DNA of 64,000 nt from Allobosea caraganae (GTDB lineage: Bacteria; Pseudomonadota; Alphaproteobacteria; Rhizobiales; Beijerinckiaceae), in contig NZ_QQTO01000011.1 of NCBI RefSeq assembly GCF_003351345.1, positions 62,001-126,000 on the forward strand, written 5' to 3'. The notes beneath the pieces were generated by a model. It was not told where the DNA came from, searched no databases, and saw only the letters and a program-made list of their open reading frames with translations. The translations under genes and the position numbers were made by a program. Positions 1 through 7,737 of the stretch are shown piece after piece (position 1 is the first letter of the stretch; every line of letters begins with the position of its first letter).

Positions 1-561
1 CTCGGCCGCGAGCCGCCTGATCTCGACCATGACCTTGCCCTGGTTGCCGAAATCGAGGCTCGCGGTCGGCTCGTCCAGGATGACGTAGCGCGGCTCCTGC
101 GCCAGCGCCCGGGCGATCAGCACGAGCTGGCGCTCGCCGCCGGAGATCTGCGTGTAGGGCCGATCAGCCAGCTTCGCGACGCCGAGCCGCTCCAGCATCG
201 CCATCGCGATCGCGCGGTCATGACCGGACGGCGCGGCGAAGACGCTGCCATGCGCGGTCCGGCCCATCAGCACGACCGTGAACACCGAGAAGGCGAAGGT
301 GCCGGCATGGGCCTGCGGCACGTAGCCGAGCGCCCGCGCCCGCTCGGCGATGGACAGCCCGGCCAGCGGCCTGCCGTCGAGCGCGAGCACCCCGCCTTTT
401 GGCGGCAGCAGGCCGAGCAGGGTTTTGAGCAAGGTCGTCTTACCGCTGCCATTCGGCCCGAGCAGGGCGAGCACCTCGCCAGGCTTGAGGTCGAGTTCGA
501 TCTCGCTGCCGATCTGGCGCTCGGGATAGCCGTAGGCGAGGCCGCCAGCGCTCAGGCTCAC
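1..561 (-). CDS. FecE/BtuD-type ABC transporter ATP-binding protein (3' end cut by the window)
   Basis: This is the cytoplasmic ATPase of a BtuCDF-type importer and partners the permease just upstream. The visible 187 codons hold Walker A GPNGSGKT (residues 35-42), the signature ISGGERQ, and Walker B VILDEPTASLD followed by FGNQG, the usual order for the FecE family. The GTG start overlaps the permease stop as GTGA, so the two are translationally coupled. The C-terminus lies outside the window. The substrate is not readable from the ATPase. The neighbouring tungstate genes suggest molybdate or tungstate (MolC-like), but iron chelate or cobalamin remain possible. Confidence 0.9.
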   Translation of the reverse strand, partial: MSLSAGGLAYGYPERQIGSEIELDLKPGEVLALLGPNGSGKTTLLKTLLGLLPPKGGVLALDGRPLAGLSIAERARALGYVPQAHAGTFAFSVFTVVLMGRTAHGSVFAAPSGHDRAIAMAMLERLGVAKLADRPYTQISGGERQLVLIARALAQEPRYVILDEPTASLDFGNQGKVMVEIRRLAAE

Positions 562-1571
562 GACCAGCCCCCGCGCGCCGAGGCCAGCAGCCAGATGAAG
601 AAGGGCGTGCCGATAACCGCCGTCAGGATGCCGAGCGGCGTCTCGACCGGGGCGGCGGTCCGCGCCAGCGTGTCGATGATCAGCAGGTAGCCGCCGCCGA
701 GCACCGCCGCTGTCGGCACCAGCCGGCCGAAATCCGGCCCGACCAGGAAGCGCGCCAGATGCGGCACGACGAGCCCGACCCAACCGATGATCCCCGCCGC
801 CGCGACGCTCGCCGCCGTCACCAGGGTCGCAGCCGCGACGATGGCGACGCGCAGCGGCCCGGTATTCAGGCCAAGCGCGCGCGCCTCCTCCTCCGGCAGC
901 GACATCGCGTTCATGCGCCAGCGCAGCGCCACCAGCACCGCCGAGCCGAGCAGCACCGGCCCAAGCAGCGGCACGAGGTCGGGCTTGGCCGTGCCGGCGA
1001 GGCTGCCGAGCAGCCAGAAGGTCATGGCCGGCAGCTGGTTGTACGGGTCGGCCCAGTACTTCACGAGCCCGATCCCGGCTCCGAGCAGCGAGCCGACGAC
1101 GACGCCGGTCAGCACCAGCACGAGCACCGGGTCGCCCCGGCGCAAGGTCGAGCCGATCGCATAGACAGCGCCAACCGCGACCAGCCCGCCGGCGAAGGCG
1201 GCGAACTGGATGCCGATGATGCCGAGCGAGAAATAGATGCCGATCACGGCTCCCAACGCCGCACCCGAGGAGGCGCCGAGGATATCGGGCGAAACCAGCG
1301 GGTTGCGGAACAGACCCTGGAAGGCGGTGCCTGCCACCGCGAGCGCCGCGCCGCAGAGCAGGGCCGCGATCACGCGCGGCCCGCGGATGTTCCAGATCAC
1401 GGTCTCGACCTGCGGCGGCAGTCCCGATGGCTGCCCGCTCAACCCGGCCCAGAGCAGCCGCCCAAGCTCGGAAGGTCCGACCGGAAAGCGCCCGAACCCG
1501 AAGGCGAGCAGCACCGCGAGCGCCAGGAGGCCGAAGGCGATCAGGTTTCCGCGCAAGGGGGATGGCGGCAT
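558..1571 (-). CDS. FecCD/BtuC family ABC permease
   Basis: This inner-membrane permease of 337 residues has the roughly ten hydrophobic segments of the FecCD family and its conserved stretch GLFRNPLVSPDILG near residue 85, where the substrate path and ATPase contact lie. Length is normal for the family. It sits between a periplasmic binding protein gene (1756-2784) and the ATPase gene, so the three form one importer. A 184-base gap carrying a palindromic repeat separates it from the binding protein gene, and the Shine-Dalgarno before its ATG is weak. Substrate is inferred only from context: molybdate/tungstate is likeliest, siderophore or vitamin B12 less so. Confidence 0.92.
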   Translation of the reverse strand: MPPSPLRGNLIAFGLLALAVLLAFGFGRFPVGPSELGRLLWAGLSGQPSGLPPQVETVIWNIRGPRVIAALLCGAALAVAGTAFQGLFRNPLVSPDILGASSGAALGAVIGIYFSLGIIGIQFAAFAGGLVAVGAVYAIGSTLRRGDPVLVLVLTGVVVGSLLGAGIGLVKYWADPYNQLPAMTFWLLGSLAGTAKPDLVPLLGPVLLGSAVLVALRWRMNAMSLPEEEARALGLNTGPLRVAIVAAATLVTAASVAAAGIIGWVGLVVPHLARFLVGPDFGRLVPTAAVLGGGYLLIIDTLARTAAPVETPLGILTAVIGTPFFIWLLASARGGWS

Positions 1572-1605
1572 CGGCTTCAGGATCGAAACATATGGCGCAG
1601 AAACA

Positions 1606-1711
1606 CGCCGTCATCCCGGACGCAGCGAAGCGGAGCTCCGGGATCCATCGTAAGGCTCCGCACTCTACGATTGATCCCGGGCCGACCTACGGTCGCCCAG
1701 GATGACGGCGG
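1606..1711. repeat. Palindromic intergenic repeat (CGTCATCCCGGA type)
   Basis: The ends are inverted copies, CGCCGTCATCCCGG and CCAGGATGACGGCG, enclosing a second inverted segment around GATCCATCG and CGATTGATC. This is a common alphaproteobacterial intergenic palindrome. It fills the gap inside the importer operon and could fold into a long hairpin in the transcript. A related copy lies at 17848-17993. Confidence 0.8.
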
Positions 1712-1755
1712 AGGGTACGGCGAGGGGAAGCTAGCAGTGAATGAAGGCATCTCCC

Positions 1756-2784
1756 TCAACCCCGCCCCGACAGGATGCGGTCGAGTTGGGCGTCGGTGGG
1801 TGTCACCTGGTAGAACAGCGTGTGGAACTCGCGCGCCAATGGCCGGATGTCTTCCGGGAACTGCTCGGGGTAAAGGATCTTCGCCAGCCACCACAGGCCG
1901 ATCATGCGGTTGACCGAGGGGGGGAAATCGACCCAGCCGAAGGGCAGCTTCGGCGAGAGGTAGACGCGCCCGTCGCGCACGGCCCGAATCTCGACCCAGG
2001 CCGGATCGCTGCGCACGCTCTCGGCGAAGCTGAGGTCGATCGTGACGATCACGTCCGGATTCCAGGCGATCACCTGCTCCAGCGAGACATTGGCGAGCCC
2101 GCTGCCCGGCGTATCAGCGACATTGCGCGCGCCAAGGAAGGTGAGCGTCTCGACATTGATCGAGCCGCCCAGCCCCGTCTCCAGCCCGCGTGGCCCGCGT
2201 GCATAATAGACGGAGGGGCGCTGCTCGGCGGGTATCTTCGCGATCCGCTGCACGATCGTCGTCATCGTGGTCTCGCACCAGCGGGCCAGCGTCTCCGCCC
2301 GCTCGCTGCGGCCGATGAGCTGGCCGAGGATGCGGTAGCTCGCTGGAATCTGGTCGAAGCGCCCGTCGAGCAGGGCATAGGGAATGCCGGTCTGCTCCTG
2401 CACGCGCGCGGCGAGATCGACATAGGTCTTTCCGGTCGAGCCGGCATCGACGATCAGGTCGGGCTTCAGGCTGAGCACCGCCTCGAGATTGGCGCTGTTG
2501 CCGCGCCCGGTGATGCGGCCGACCTCCGGCTTGTCGCCGACACCAGGCAGCAGGAACGGCAGCTCGTCCGGCCGGTTGGCGCGCGGCCAGCCGAGCAGCA
2601 GGTCCGGCGCCAGCGTGTAGAGGATGATCGCCGCCGGCGGCCCGGCGGGAAAGACGCGCTCGACCCTGGCGGGAATGACGACCTCGCGCCCGGCGCCATC
2701 GCGCACCGTCGCGGCCCGCGCGATGCGCGGCATGGCGATGGATGCGATACCGGCCAGAACCGAGCGGCGTGAAACGGCGTTCAT
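1756..2784 (-). CDS. Periplasmic substrate-binding protein, BtuF/MolA-like
   Basis: This 342-residue protein is the binding component of the importer encoded downstream. It begins with a Tat-like signal peptide (SRRSVLAG, residues 5-12, cleavage near ARAA). A two-lobed class III binding fold follows: ANLEAVLSLKPDLIVD in lobe 1, VIAWNPDVIVT in lobe 2, and PPSVNRMIGLWWLAK near the end. MolA of Haemophilus influenzae, a molybdate/tungstate binder of this class, is the precedent for an oxyanion cargo, and adjacent tungstate genes support it. Siderophore or cobalamin binding is not excluded. The ATG overlaps the trmO stop as ATGA but has its own Shine-Dalgarno, GGGAGA. Confidence 0.88.
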   Translation of the reverse strand: MNAVSRRSVLAGIASIAMPRIARAATVRDGAGREVVIPARVERVFPAGPPAAIILYTLAPDLLLGWPRANRPDELPFLLPGVGDKPEVGRITGRGNSANLEAVLSLKPDLIVDAGSTGKTYVDLAARVQEQTGIPYALLDGRFDQIPASYRILGQLIGRSERAETLARWCETTMTTIVQRIAKIPAEQRPSVYYARGPRGLETGLGGSINVETLTFLGARNVADTPGSGLANVSLEQVIAWNPDVIVTIDLSFAESVRSDPAWVEIRAVRDGRVYLSPKLPFGWVDFPPSVNRMIGLWWLAKILYPEQFPEDIRPLAREFHTLFYQVTPTDAQLDRILSGRG

Positions 2785-3407
2785 GCCATTCTCCCGATAT
2801 GTTCAGCGCGCGCTTCCCCTCCCCCTTGTGGGGAGGGGAGAGGGGTGGGGGGCGTTCCGCCTGGTGAGCGATCACCCGGTCGTTCGCCCCCCATCCCCAT
2901 GCCCTTCCCCGCAAGGGGGAAGGGAGGAGCTTCGGTGACTACGGTCTCTGCTTTAGGCGAATGCGGGCAGCGGTTCGGCTTGATGTCGACCAGCGGCGTG
3001 CCGTCGAGGCAGTCGAGCCCGCGCACGACCAGCGCGCCAGGCTCTACGCTGAGGAGCCGCACCCGCGACACGGCGATGGGATTGGGCCGCGCCGGCGAGC
3101 GCAAGGCGAAGGTGCCGAAGGTTTGCGCGCCAGATTTCGGGTTCTGGGTCAGGAGGTCGCGCCGCGCCTGATGCATCCAGTAGAGCAGGTCGAGATGCGC
3201 GAAGGCCTCGATCCCGGCCAGAGCCGGCCAGAAGGGCTCATCGAGCTCGACGCGGCAGGGCGGGCCGTTCTCGGCGTCGCCTTGCTTCGGGCATTGGTCG
3301 CGCGAGGCGAAGGGCGTGCGCAACCGGCCGATGAAGACGAGATGCGCGTCCTGCCGCCCGGGCAGTGGTGAGGCGGTTTCGCCCGGTCGCGTCGCCTGCC
3401 AGTCCAT
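2781..3407 (-). CDS. trmO: TrmO-type tRNA (N6-threonylcarbamoyladenosine-N6)-methyltransferase with repeat-derived tail
   Basis: TrmO (TsaA/YaeB family) methylates the t6A base next to the anticodon using SAM. The family core is complete here: FIGRLRTPF (residues 25-33), RSPARPNPI (103-111) and LDGTPLVDIKP (134-144). From about residue 160 to the stop at 208 the protein is translated from a palindromic intergenic repeat (2813-2927), giving a Pro/Gly-rich tail absent from the fold. The stop overlaps the next gene as ATGA. The gene lies inside a metal-oxyanion transport cluster, 11 bases after the ModA-like gene, although its own role is unrelated. Function is confident; whether the tail matters is unknown. 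Confidence 0.9.
   Translation of the reverse strand: MDWQATRPGETASPLPGRQDAHLVFIGRLRTPFASRDQCPKQGDAENGPPCRVELDEPFWPALAGIEAFAHLDLLYWMHQARRDLLTQNPKSGAQTFGTFALRSPARPNPIAVSRVRLLSVEPGALVVRGLDCLDGTPLVDIKPNRCPHSPKAETVVTEAPPFPLAGKGMGMGGERPGDRSPGGTPPTPLPSPQGGGEARAEHIGRMA
2813..2927. repeat. G/C-rich palindromic repeat read into the trmO 3' end
   Basis: The ends are CCCTCCCC..GGGGAGGGG and CCCTTCCCCGCAAGGGGGAAGGG, with an inner GGGTGGGGGG/CCCCCCATCCC pair. A second copy of this family is at 48844-48976. This copy is in frame with trmO and encodes its last roughly 45 residues. Confidence 0.85.
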
Positions 3408-3418
3408 TGCCCGCCTCG

Positions 3419-4195
3419 TCAGTTCGCTCCCTCGCGCGGCAGCAGCGGCGCGGCGAAGCCGTGCTTCGCCAGGATCTCCTGCCCGGTGCGCGAGAGGATG
3501 AACATGGCGAAACGGCAGGCGTTTGGCGAGGCCTCGTTCAGCACGGTCAGCCCGTATTCGGCACCGACCGCCAGCGCCGGCGAGAGCCGAACCATGCTCA
3601 CGCCCGGCTGCTCCTTGGCCAAAGCTATCGCGTTGGTGCGATAGGTCAGGAAAATATCGGCCTGTCCGCTCGCCAGAATGTGACCATAGAGATTGCAGCC
3701 CTCCGGGCCGCGCTGCGAGTTCGGACCGCCGGTGAGTTGGAGAGCCTTCGCTTCGAGCACAGCCCTCGCGCCGGGCTTCACGGCCTCGGCTCGCCGGAAG
3801 ACCGCGAAAGCATAGTCGCCGGAGGGATCCGCCTTCGGCGTCGAGGTGCCGAGCTTGATCTCCCCGTCGAGCATGCGCGCCAGCAAGCTCTCCGCCGTGG
3901 CCAACAGCCCGGGCCGCAGGAAGGCGCAGAGTTCGTTGCGGGCGAAGAGCACGACCGGCCCGGAGCGCCCGGCGCGGGCCAGCGCATCCGGATTGCCGAA
4001 ATCGGCCGAGGCAAAGACCTCTGCCGCCTCGCCGGCCTCGATTCGCCCGCGCAGCAAGCCGGACGCGCCAAAGACAGGGGTCACCACGACGCCGGTCGCG
4101 GCCTCGAAAGCCTGCGCCACGTCGCTCAGCCCCGCACGCAGGCTGCCGGCAGCATGGAGCAGAACCGGCGCCCGCTCTGGATCGGCTCCCGCCAT
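3419..4195 (-). CDS. ModA-like molybdate/tungstate-binding protein without signal peptide
   Basis: The 258-residue sequence aligns with the ModA family of periplasmic oxyanion-binding proteins: LLHAAGSLRAGLSDVAQAF at residues 12-30, a GASGLLRGRIEAG loop, EVFASAD, then a lobe-2 region with PSGDYAF and IFLTYRTNA. Unlike transport ModA it has no signal peptide. The ATG is preceded in frame by charged codons (RDGGRRYAGRVGL) and no hydrophobic stretch, so the product is predicted cytoplasmic. It lies 34 bases after tupA and 11 before trmO, in one transcriptional direction. It may be an intracellular sensor or buffer of molybdate/tungstate, or a transporter component that lost export. The family is clear; the role is inferred. 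Confidence 0.8.
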   Translation of the reverse strand: MAGADPERAPVLLHAAGSLRAGLSDVAQAFEAATGVVVTPVFGASGLLRGRIEAGEAAEVFASADFGNPDALARAGRSGPVVLFARNELCAFLRPGLLATAESLLARMLDGEIKLGTSTPKADPSGDYAFAVFRRAEAVKPGARAVLEAKALQLTGGPNSQRGPEGCNLYGHILASGQADIFLTYRTNAIALAKEQPGVSMVRLSPALAVGAEYGLTVLNEASPNACRFAMFILSRTGQEILAKHGFAAPLLPREGAN

Positions 4196-4229
4196 CAGGC
4201 CGACTCGGCCGGCATAGCGCCTACCGCCG

Positions 4230-5114
4230 TCACGCCCCCGCCTGTTGCGCGTTCGGGAAGAAGAGCTGCTGCCCGTCGATCTTGTAGTCGGCGATCGCCT
4301 TCTGGCCCTCCGGGCTCGTCAGCCAGTCGACGAAGAGCTTGCCGTCGTCGAACTTCACATGCGGGTGCTTGGCCGGGTTCACCGACATCACGCCGTACTG
4401 ATTGAACAGGCGCTTGTCGCCCTCCACCGAGATGACGAGATCGCCGCGGTTCTTGAAGGAGAGCCAGGTTCCGCGATCGGAGAGCACGTAGGCGCCCATC
4501 GCGTTGGCGCTGTTCAGCGCCGCCCCCATGCCCTGGCCGATCTCGCGGTACCACGGCCCCTTCTTGGCCTCGATATCGACGCCCGCGACCTTCCAGAGCG
4601 CCAGCTCGGCGATATGCGTGCCGGACTTGTCGCCGCGCGAGACGAAGGGCGCAGCCCTCTCCTGGACCTTGACCAGAGCCGCCGCGATGTCCTTGGTGCC
4701 GGCGATGCCGGCCGGATCGCCCTTCGGGCCAATCAGCACGAAATCGTTGTACATCACCGGCTTGCGCTCGAGCGAGAAGCCCTCCTCGACGAATTTCAGC
4801 TCCTGCGCCCGCGCATGCACGAAGACGACGTCGGCATCGCCGCGCCGGCCGGTGTCGAGCGCCTGGCCGGTGCCCTGCGAGATGACCCGGACCTCGATGC
4901 CGGTCTTGGCCTTGAACAGCGGCAGGATATGGCCGAACAGGCCGGAATCCTGCGTCGAGGTCGTCGAGGACACCGTGATGAAGCGGGTCTCGCCCGGCGC
5001 GGCCGTGGTGGCTGGCGGAGCTGCAGCCGGAGCCTGCGCCAGCGCGAGGCCGGCGAGCCCGGCATAGAACCCGGCGGCAAGCAGAAGGCGGCGATCGATT
5101 GCGGTCATGGACAT
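4230..5114 (-). CDS. tupA: Tungstate-binding periplasmic protein TupA
   Basis: TupA captures tungstate in the periplasm for the TupBC importer. The protein (294 residues) has an export signal with a twin-arginine-like start (DRRLLLA, cleavage near LALAQA) and a Pro/Ala-rich linker. The TupA oxyanion-binding motifs follow: SSTTSTQDSGLF (49-60) and SRGDKSGTH (160-168), plus YVLSDRGTWL. These motifs distinguish TupA from ModA/WtpA. It is the third gene after tupB and tupC and precedes the ModA-like gene. The binding motifs make a tungstate specificity likely. Confidence 0.93.
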   Translation of the reverse strand: MSMTAIDRRLLLAAGFYAGLAGLALAQAPAAAPPATTAAPGETRFITVSSTTSTQDSGLFGHILPLFKAKTGIEVRVISQGTGQALDTGRRGDADVVFVHARAQELKFVEEGFSLERKPVMYNDFVLIGPKGDPAGIAGTKDIAAALVKVQERAAPFVSRGDKSGTHIAELALWKVAGVDIEAKKGPWYREIGQGMGAALNSANAMGAYVLSDRGTWLSFKNRGDLVISVEGDKRLFNQYGVMSVNPAKHPHVKFDDGKLFVDWLTSPEGQKAIADYKIDGQQLFFPNAQQAGA

Positions 5115-5145
5115 CTCCCCAGTTGGTTCTTGGTTGGAACGGTGG

Positions 5146-5868
5146 TCACCAGATCAGCTCGCCCGCGAGGAAGGCCCGCGCCTCGGGCGCGAGCGGCCCG
5201 GCGAAGAAATCGGCGGCCGGACGGTCCTCGACCAGCCGGCCGCGATGCAGGAAGAGCACGCGGTTGGCGAGGCGCTTGGCCTGACCGAGATCATGGGTCG
5301 ACATCATCACGGTGATGCCTTCCGCGACGAGGCCGGAGAGCAGCTCCTCGATCTGCCGCGTCGCCGCCGGGTCGAGCTGCGAGGTCGGCTCGTCCAGGAA
5401 GAGCAGTTCGGGCCTGAGCGCCCAGGCGCGTGCGATCGCGAGCCGCTGCTGCTCGCCGCCCGAAAGCAGACGCGCCGGCTGCGCGGCGCGCTCGCCCAGG
5501 CCGAAGCGGTCAAGCGCCGCGCCGCAGCGCTGCCGGCGCTCGATGCCCGAGATGCCGGCCGCCGCCAGCGCATGCGCGATGTTGGCCTCGACCGAACGGC
5601 GCAGCATGATCGGCTTTTGGAAGACCATGGCATGGCGCTTCACCCGCCCGGCCGCGCCATTGGCCCAGGCGATCTCGCCCGCGCTCGGCTTCAGCAAACC
5701 ATGGCAGAGCCTCAGCGTCAGCGATTTCCCGGCGCCGTTGGGCCCGAGCAGCACGGTCAGGCCGCCGGCCGGCACGGCGAAGCTCACCACATCGACGAGC
5801 TTGCGGCCCTCGCCGGTGAAGCTGACGCGGTCGACGCTGAGCGGCAGGATCGAGGCGATGTCACGCAT
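5146..5868 (-). CDS. tupC: Tungstate ABC transporter ATP-binding protein TupC
   Basis: This is the ATPase of the tungstate importer, 240 residues. Walker A is GPNGAGKS (42-49), the signature LLSGGEQQR is near 135-142, and Walker B LLFLDEPTSQLD is near 156-166, followed by the switch His in MSTHD. The reading frame is open well upstream, but ATG 5868 has a GGGGTGA Shine-Dalgarno. An alternative GTG at 5877 overlaps the tupB stop as GTGA. Either choice couples it tightly to tupB. Confidence 0.92.
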   Translation of the reverse strand: MRDIASILPLSVDRVSFTGEGRKLVDVVSFAVPAGGLTVLLGPNGAGKSLTLRLCHGLLKPSAGEIAWANGAAGRVKRHAMVFQKPIMLRRSVEANIAHALAAAGISGIERRQRCGAALDRFGLGERAAQPARLLSGGEQQRLAIARAWALRPELLFLDEPTSQLDPAATRQIEELLSGLVAEGITVMMSTHDLGQAKRLANRVLFLHRGRLVEDRPAADFFAGPLAPEARAFLAGELIW

Positions 5869-5873
5869 GGCGC

Positions 5874-6575
5874 TCACCCCGCATAGCGCGCGCCGATGCG
5901 GCTCGCGCCGAAGGCGATGGCATTGATCGCCAGCGTCAGCGCGATCAGGACGAGGCCGAGCCCCAGCGCCAGCGGCAGGTCGCCCTTCGAGGTCTCCAGC
6001 GTGATCGCCGTCGTCATCGTGCGGGTGTAGCCCGCGATGTTGCCGCCGACGATCAGCACCGCCCCGACCTCGGCGCTCGCCCGGCCGAAGCCGGCGAGCA
6101 GCGCGGTCGCGAGCGCGAAGCGCCCGTCCCAGAGCAAGGTCGGGATCGCGCGCAGTCCCTCCAGCCCGACCGAGCGCAGATGGTCGCGGTATTCGGCCCA
6201 GAGGTCCTCGACGATCTGCCGGGTCAGCGCGATCACGATCGGCACGACCAGGATGACCTGCGCCACGATCATCGCGGTCGGCGTGAACAGCAGCCCGAGC
6301 GGCCCGAGCGGGCCGGAGCGCGACAGCAGCAGGAAGACGACGAGCCCGGCCACGACCGGAGGCAGCCCCATCAGCGCGTTCAGGCAAACGATCACCACGG
6401 CCCGTCCCGGAAAGCGCGCCAGCGCCAGCGCCGCGCCCAGCGGCAGGCCGATCAGCGCGGCGATGAGGACAGCGGTCAGCGTCACCCGCAGCGACAGGCC
6501 GACGATCGCCAGGAAGGCCGGGTCCAGCCCCACCATCAGCGCGAAGGCTGCCTGAAAAATTGCTCCGAAGTCCAC
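5874..6575 (-). CDS. tupB: Tungstate ABC transporter permease TupB
   Basis: This 233-residue inner-membrane permease has about five transmembrane segments and the BPD_transp_1 coupling loop (FGRASAEVGAVLIVGGNI around residue 170). The stretch TRTMTTAITLETSKGD is typical of TupB. It is the first gene of the minus-strand cluster and starts 51 bases from the divergent regulator gene, so the intergenic region 6576-6674 should hold the cluster promoter. Confidence 0.93.
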   Translation of the reverse strand: MDFGAIFQAAFALMVGLDPAFLAIVGLSLRVTLTAVLIAALIGLPLGAALALARFPGRAVVIVCLNALMGLPPVVAGLVVFLLLSRSGPLGPLGLLFTPTAMIVAQVILVVPIVIALTRQIVEDLWAEYRDHLRSVGLEGLRAIPTLLWDGRFALATALLAGFGRASAEVGAVLIVGGNIAGYTRTMTTAITLETSKGDLPLALGLGLVLIALTLAINAIAFGASRIGARYAG

Positions 6576-6611
6576 GCGCGCGTCCCTGCCCAGGACATTG
6601 CAAACACTTGT

Positions 6612-6625
6612 GATTTCTAGAATTC
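6612..6625. promoter_or_regulatory. Near-palindrome between tupB and its divergent regulator
   Basis: A 14-base near-perfect inverted repeat, GATTTCTAGAATTC (perfect core TTCTAGAA), lies between tupB and the regulator start. It is a candidate operator for the HTH-PBP regulator, judged by position and symmetry only. Confidence 0.4.
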
Positions 6626-6674
6626 AATGCGACAAAAAGCTAATTTTGGACTGGAAGCAGGAATTCGCAGGTCT

Positions 6675-7565
6675 GTGCAGGAGCACGTTTACCTCACCAC
6701 CGAGGAAGCGACCGCCTATCTCCGGCTCAAGGAGCGCAAGCTTTATGAGTTGGTCGCGCATGGCGCTGTGCCCTGCACCAAGGTGAGCGGCAAGTGGCTC
6801 TTCCCGCGTGCGGCGCTCGACCGCTGGCTCGAGGCGGGCCTGGCTCACCCAGAGGGCCTGCAATCGGCCAGCCCCCCACCCATCGTCGGCGGCAGCCAGG
6901 ATTCGCTCCTGGAAATCGCGGTACGCGAATCCGGCTGCGGCCATGCCTTGCTGGCCGAGGGTTCCCAGGCTGGGCTCGACCGGCTGCTGCGCAACGAGGT
7001 CGCGATCGCGGCAATCCATCTTCACGCCACACCCGATGACGATGCCGCCAATGTCGTGGCGATCCGTGCCTCGGTCGCGCTCCACGATGCCGTGGTGATC
7101 GCCTTCGCCCGGCGCGAGCAGGGCCTGCTGGTCCAAGCCGGCAACCCGCTCGGCTTGGAGGGCATCGCCTCGGCCATCGCGAAGCGCGCCCGCTTCGCCC
7201 GCCGCCAGCAGGGCGCCGGGGCCCAATTGCTTCTGACCAGCCTAATCGCGCGGGCGGAGATTCCCCTCAGCGCGATGGTCGCCGCCGACAGCGTCTCCGC
7301 CACCGGCCAGGATCTGGCGCTCGCGATCCGCACCGGCCGCGCCGATTGCGGCATCGCCTCGCGCGCCATCGCCACCGCCTTCGGCCTCGATTTCCTGCCA
7401 CTGGTCTGGGAGCATGTCGACCTGGTGATGCGTCGACGGACCTATTTCGAGCCCGGCCCGCAAAAGCTGCTCGCCTGGATGCGCGGCGAGGCGATGGTGA
7501 CGCGAGCGCGCGAGCTGAGCGGCTATGATCTGGCCGCCAGCGGAGCCGTGCGCCTGAATCGCTAG
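6675..7565 (+). CDS. HTH regulator with periplasmic-binding-protein-like sensor domain (tup locus)
   Basis: The N-terminus is an excisionase/MerR-type helix-turn-helix (YLTTEEATAYLRLKERKLYEL and KVSGKWLFPRAALDRWL), the form that recognises DNA in HTH_17 proteins. The remaining roughly 220 residues resemble the cytoplasmic PBP_like domain related to ModA, with DLALAIRTGRADCGIASRAIA. This architecture is known next to molybdate and tungstate transporters, so it probably senses the oxyanion in the cytoplasm and controls the divergent tupBCA genes. GTG 6675 is chosen because AGGT lies just upstream and the HTH begins at once. An upstream in-frame ATG at 6627 lacks a Shine-Dalgarno. Confidence 0.82.
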   Translation: MQEHVYLTTEEATAYLRLKERKLYELVAHGAVPCTKVSGKWLFPRAALDRWLEAGLAHPEGLQSASPPPIVGGSQDSLLEIAVRESGCGHALLAEGSQAGLDRLLRNEVAIAAIHLHATPDDDAANVVAIRASVALHDAVVIAFARREQGLLVQAGNPLGLEGIASAIAKRARFARRQQGAGAQLLLTSLIARAEIPLSAMVAADSVSATGQDLALAIRTGRADCGIASRAIATAFGLDFLPLVWEHVDLVMRRRTYFEPGPQKLLAWMRGEAMVTRARELSGYDLAASGAVRLNR

Positions 7566-7569
7566 CTGT

Positions 7570-7737
7570 CTTCCTTCTCTCCCTGCGGGAGAAGGTGGCT
7601 CGGCGAAGCCGAGACGGATGAGGGGTCGCGCCGCCCCCTCAATTCTACCGTTTCATGAGCAGCAAGTGCTTAAAGCGTCGCGCGCCCCCTCATCCGACCG
7701 CTGCGCGGCCACCTTCTCCCGCAAGGGGAGAAGGGAA
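7570..7737. repeat. Palindromic repeat, CTTCTCCC/GGGAGAAGG family
   Basis: The element consists of two hairpins, CTTCTCTCCCTGCGGGAGAAG and CCTTCTCCCGCAAGGGGAGAAGG. They are bridged by inverted GGATGAGGGGTCGCG and CGCGCCCCCTCATCC segments. Further copies lie at 13411, 30550 and 38612. The right half encodes the C-terminus of the neighbouring minus-strand gene. Confidence 0.85.
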
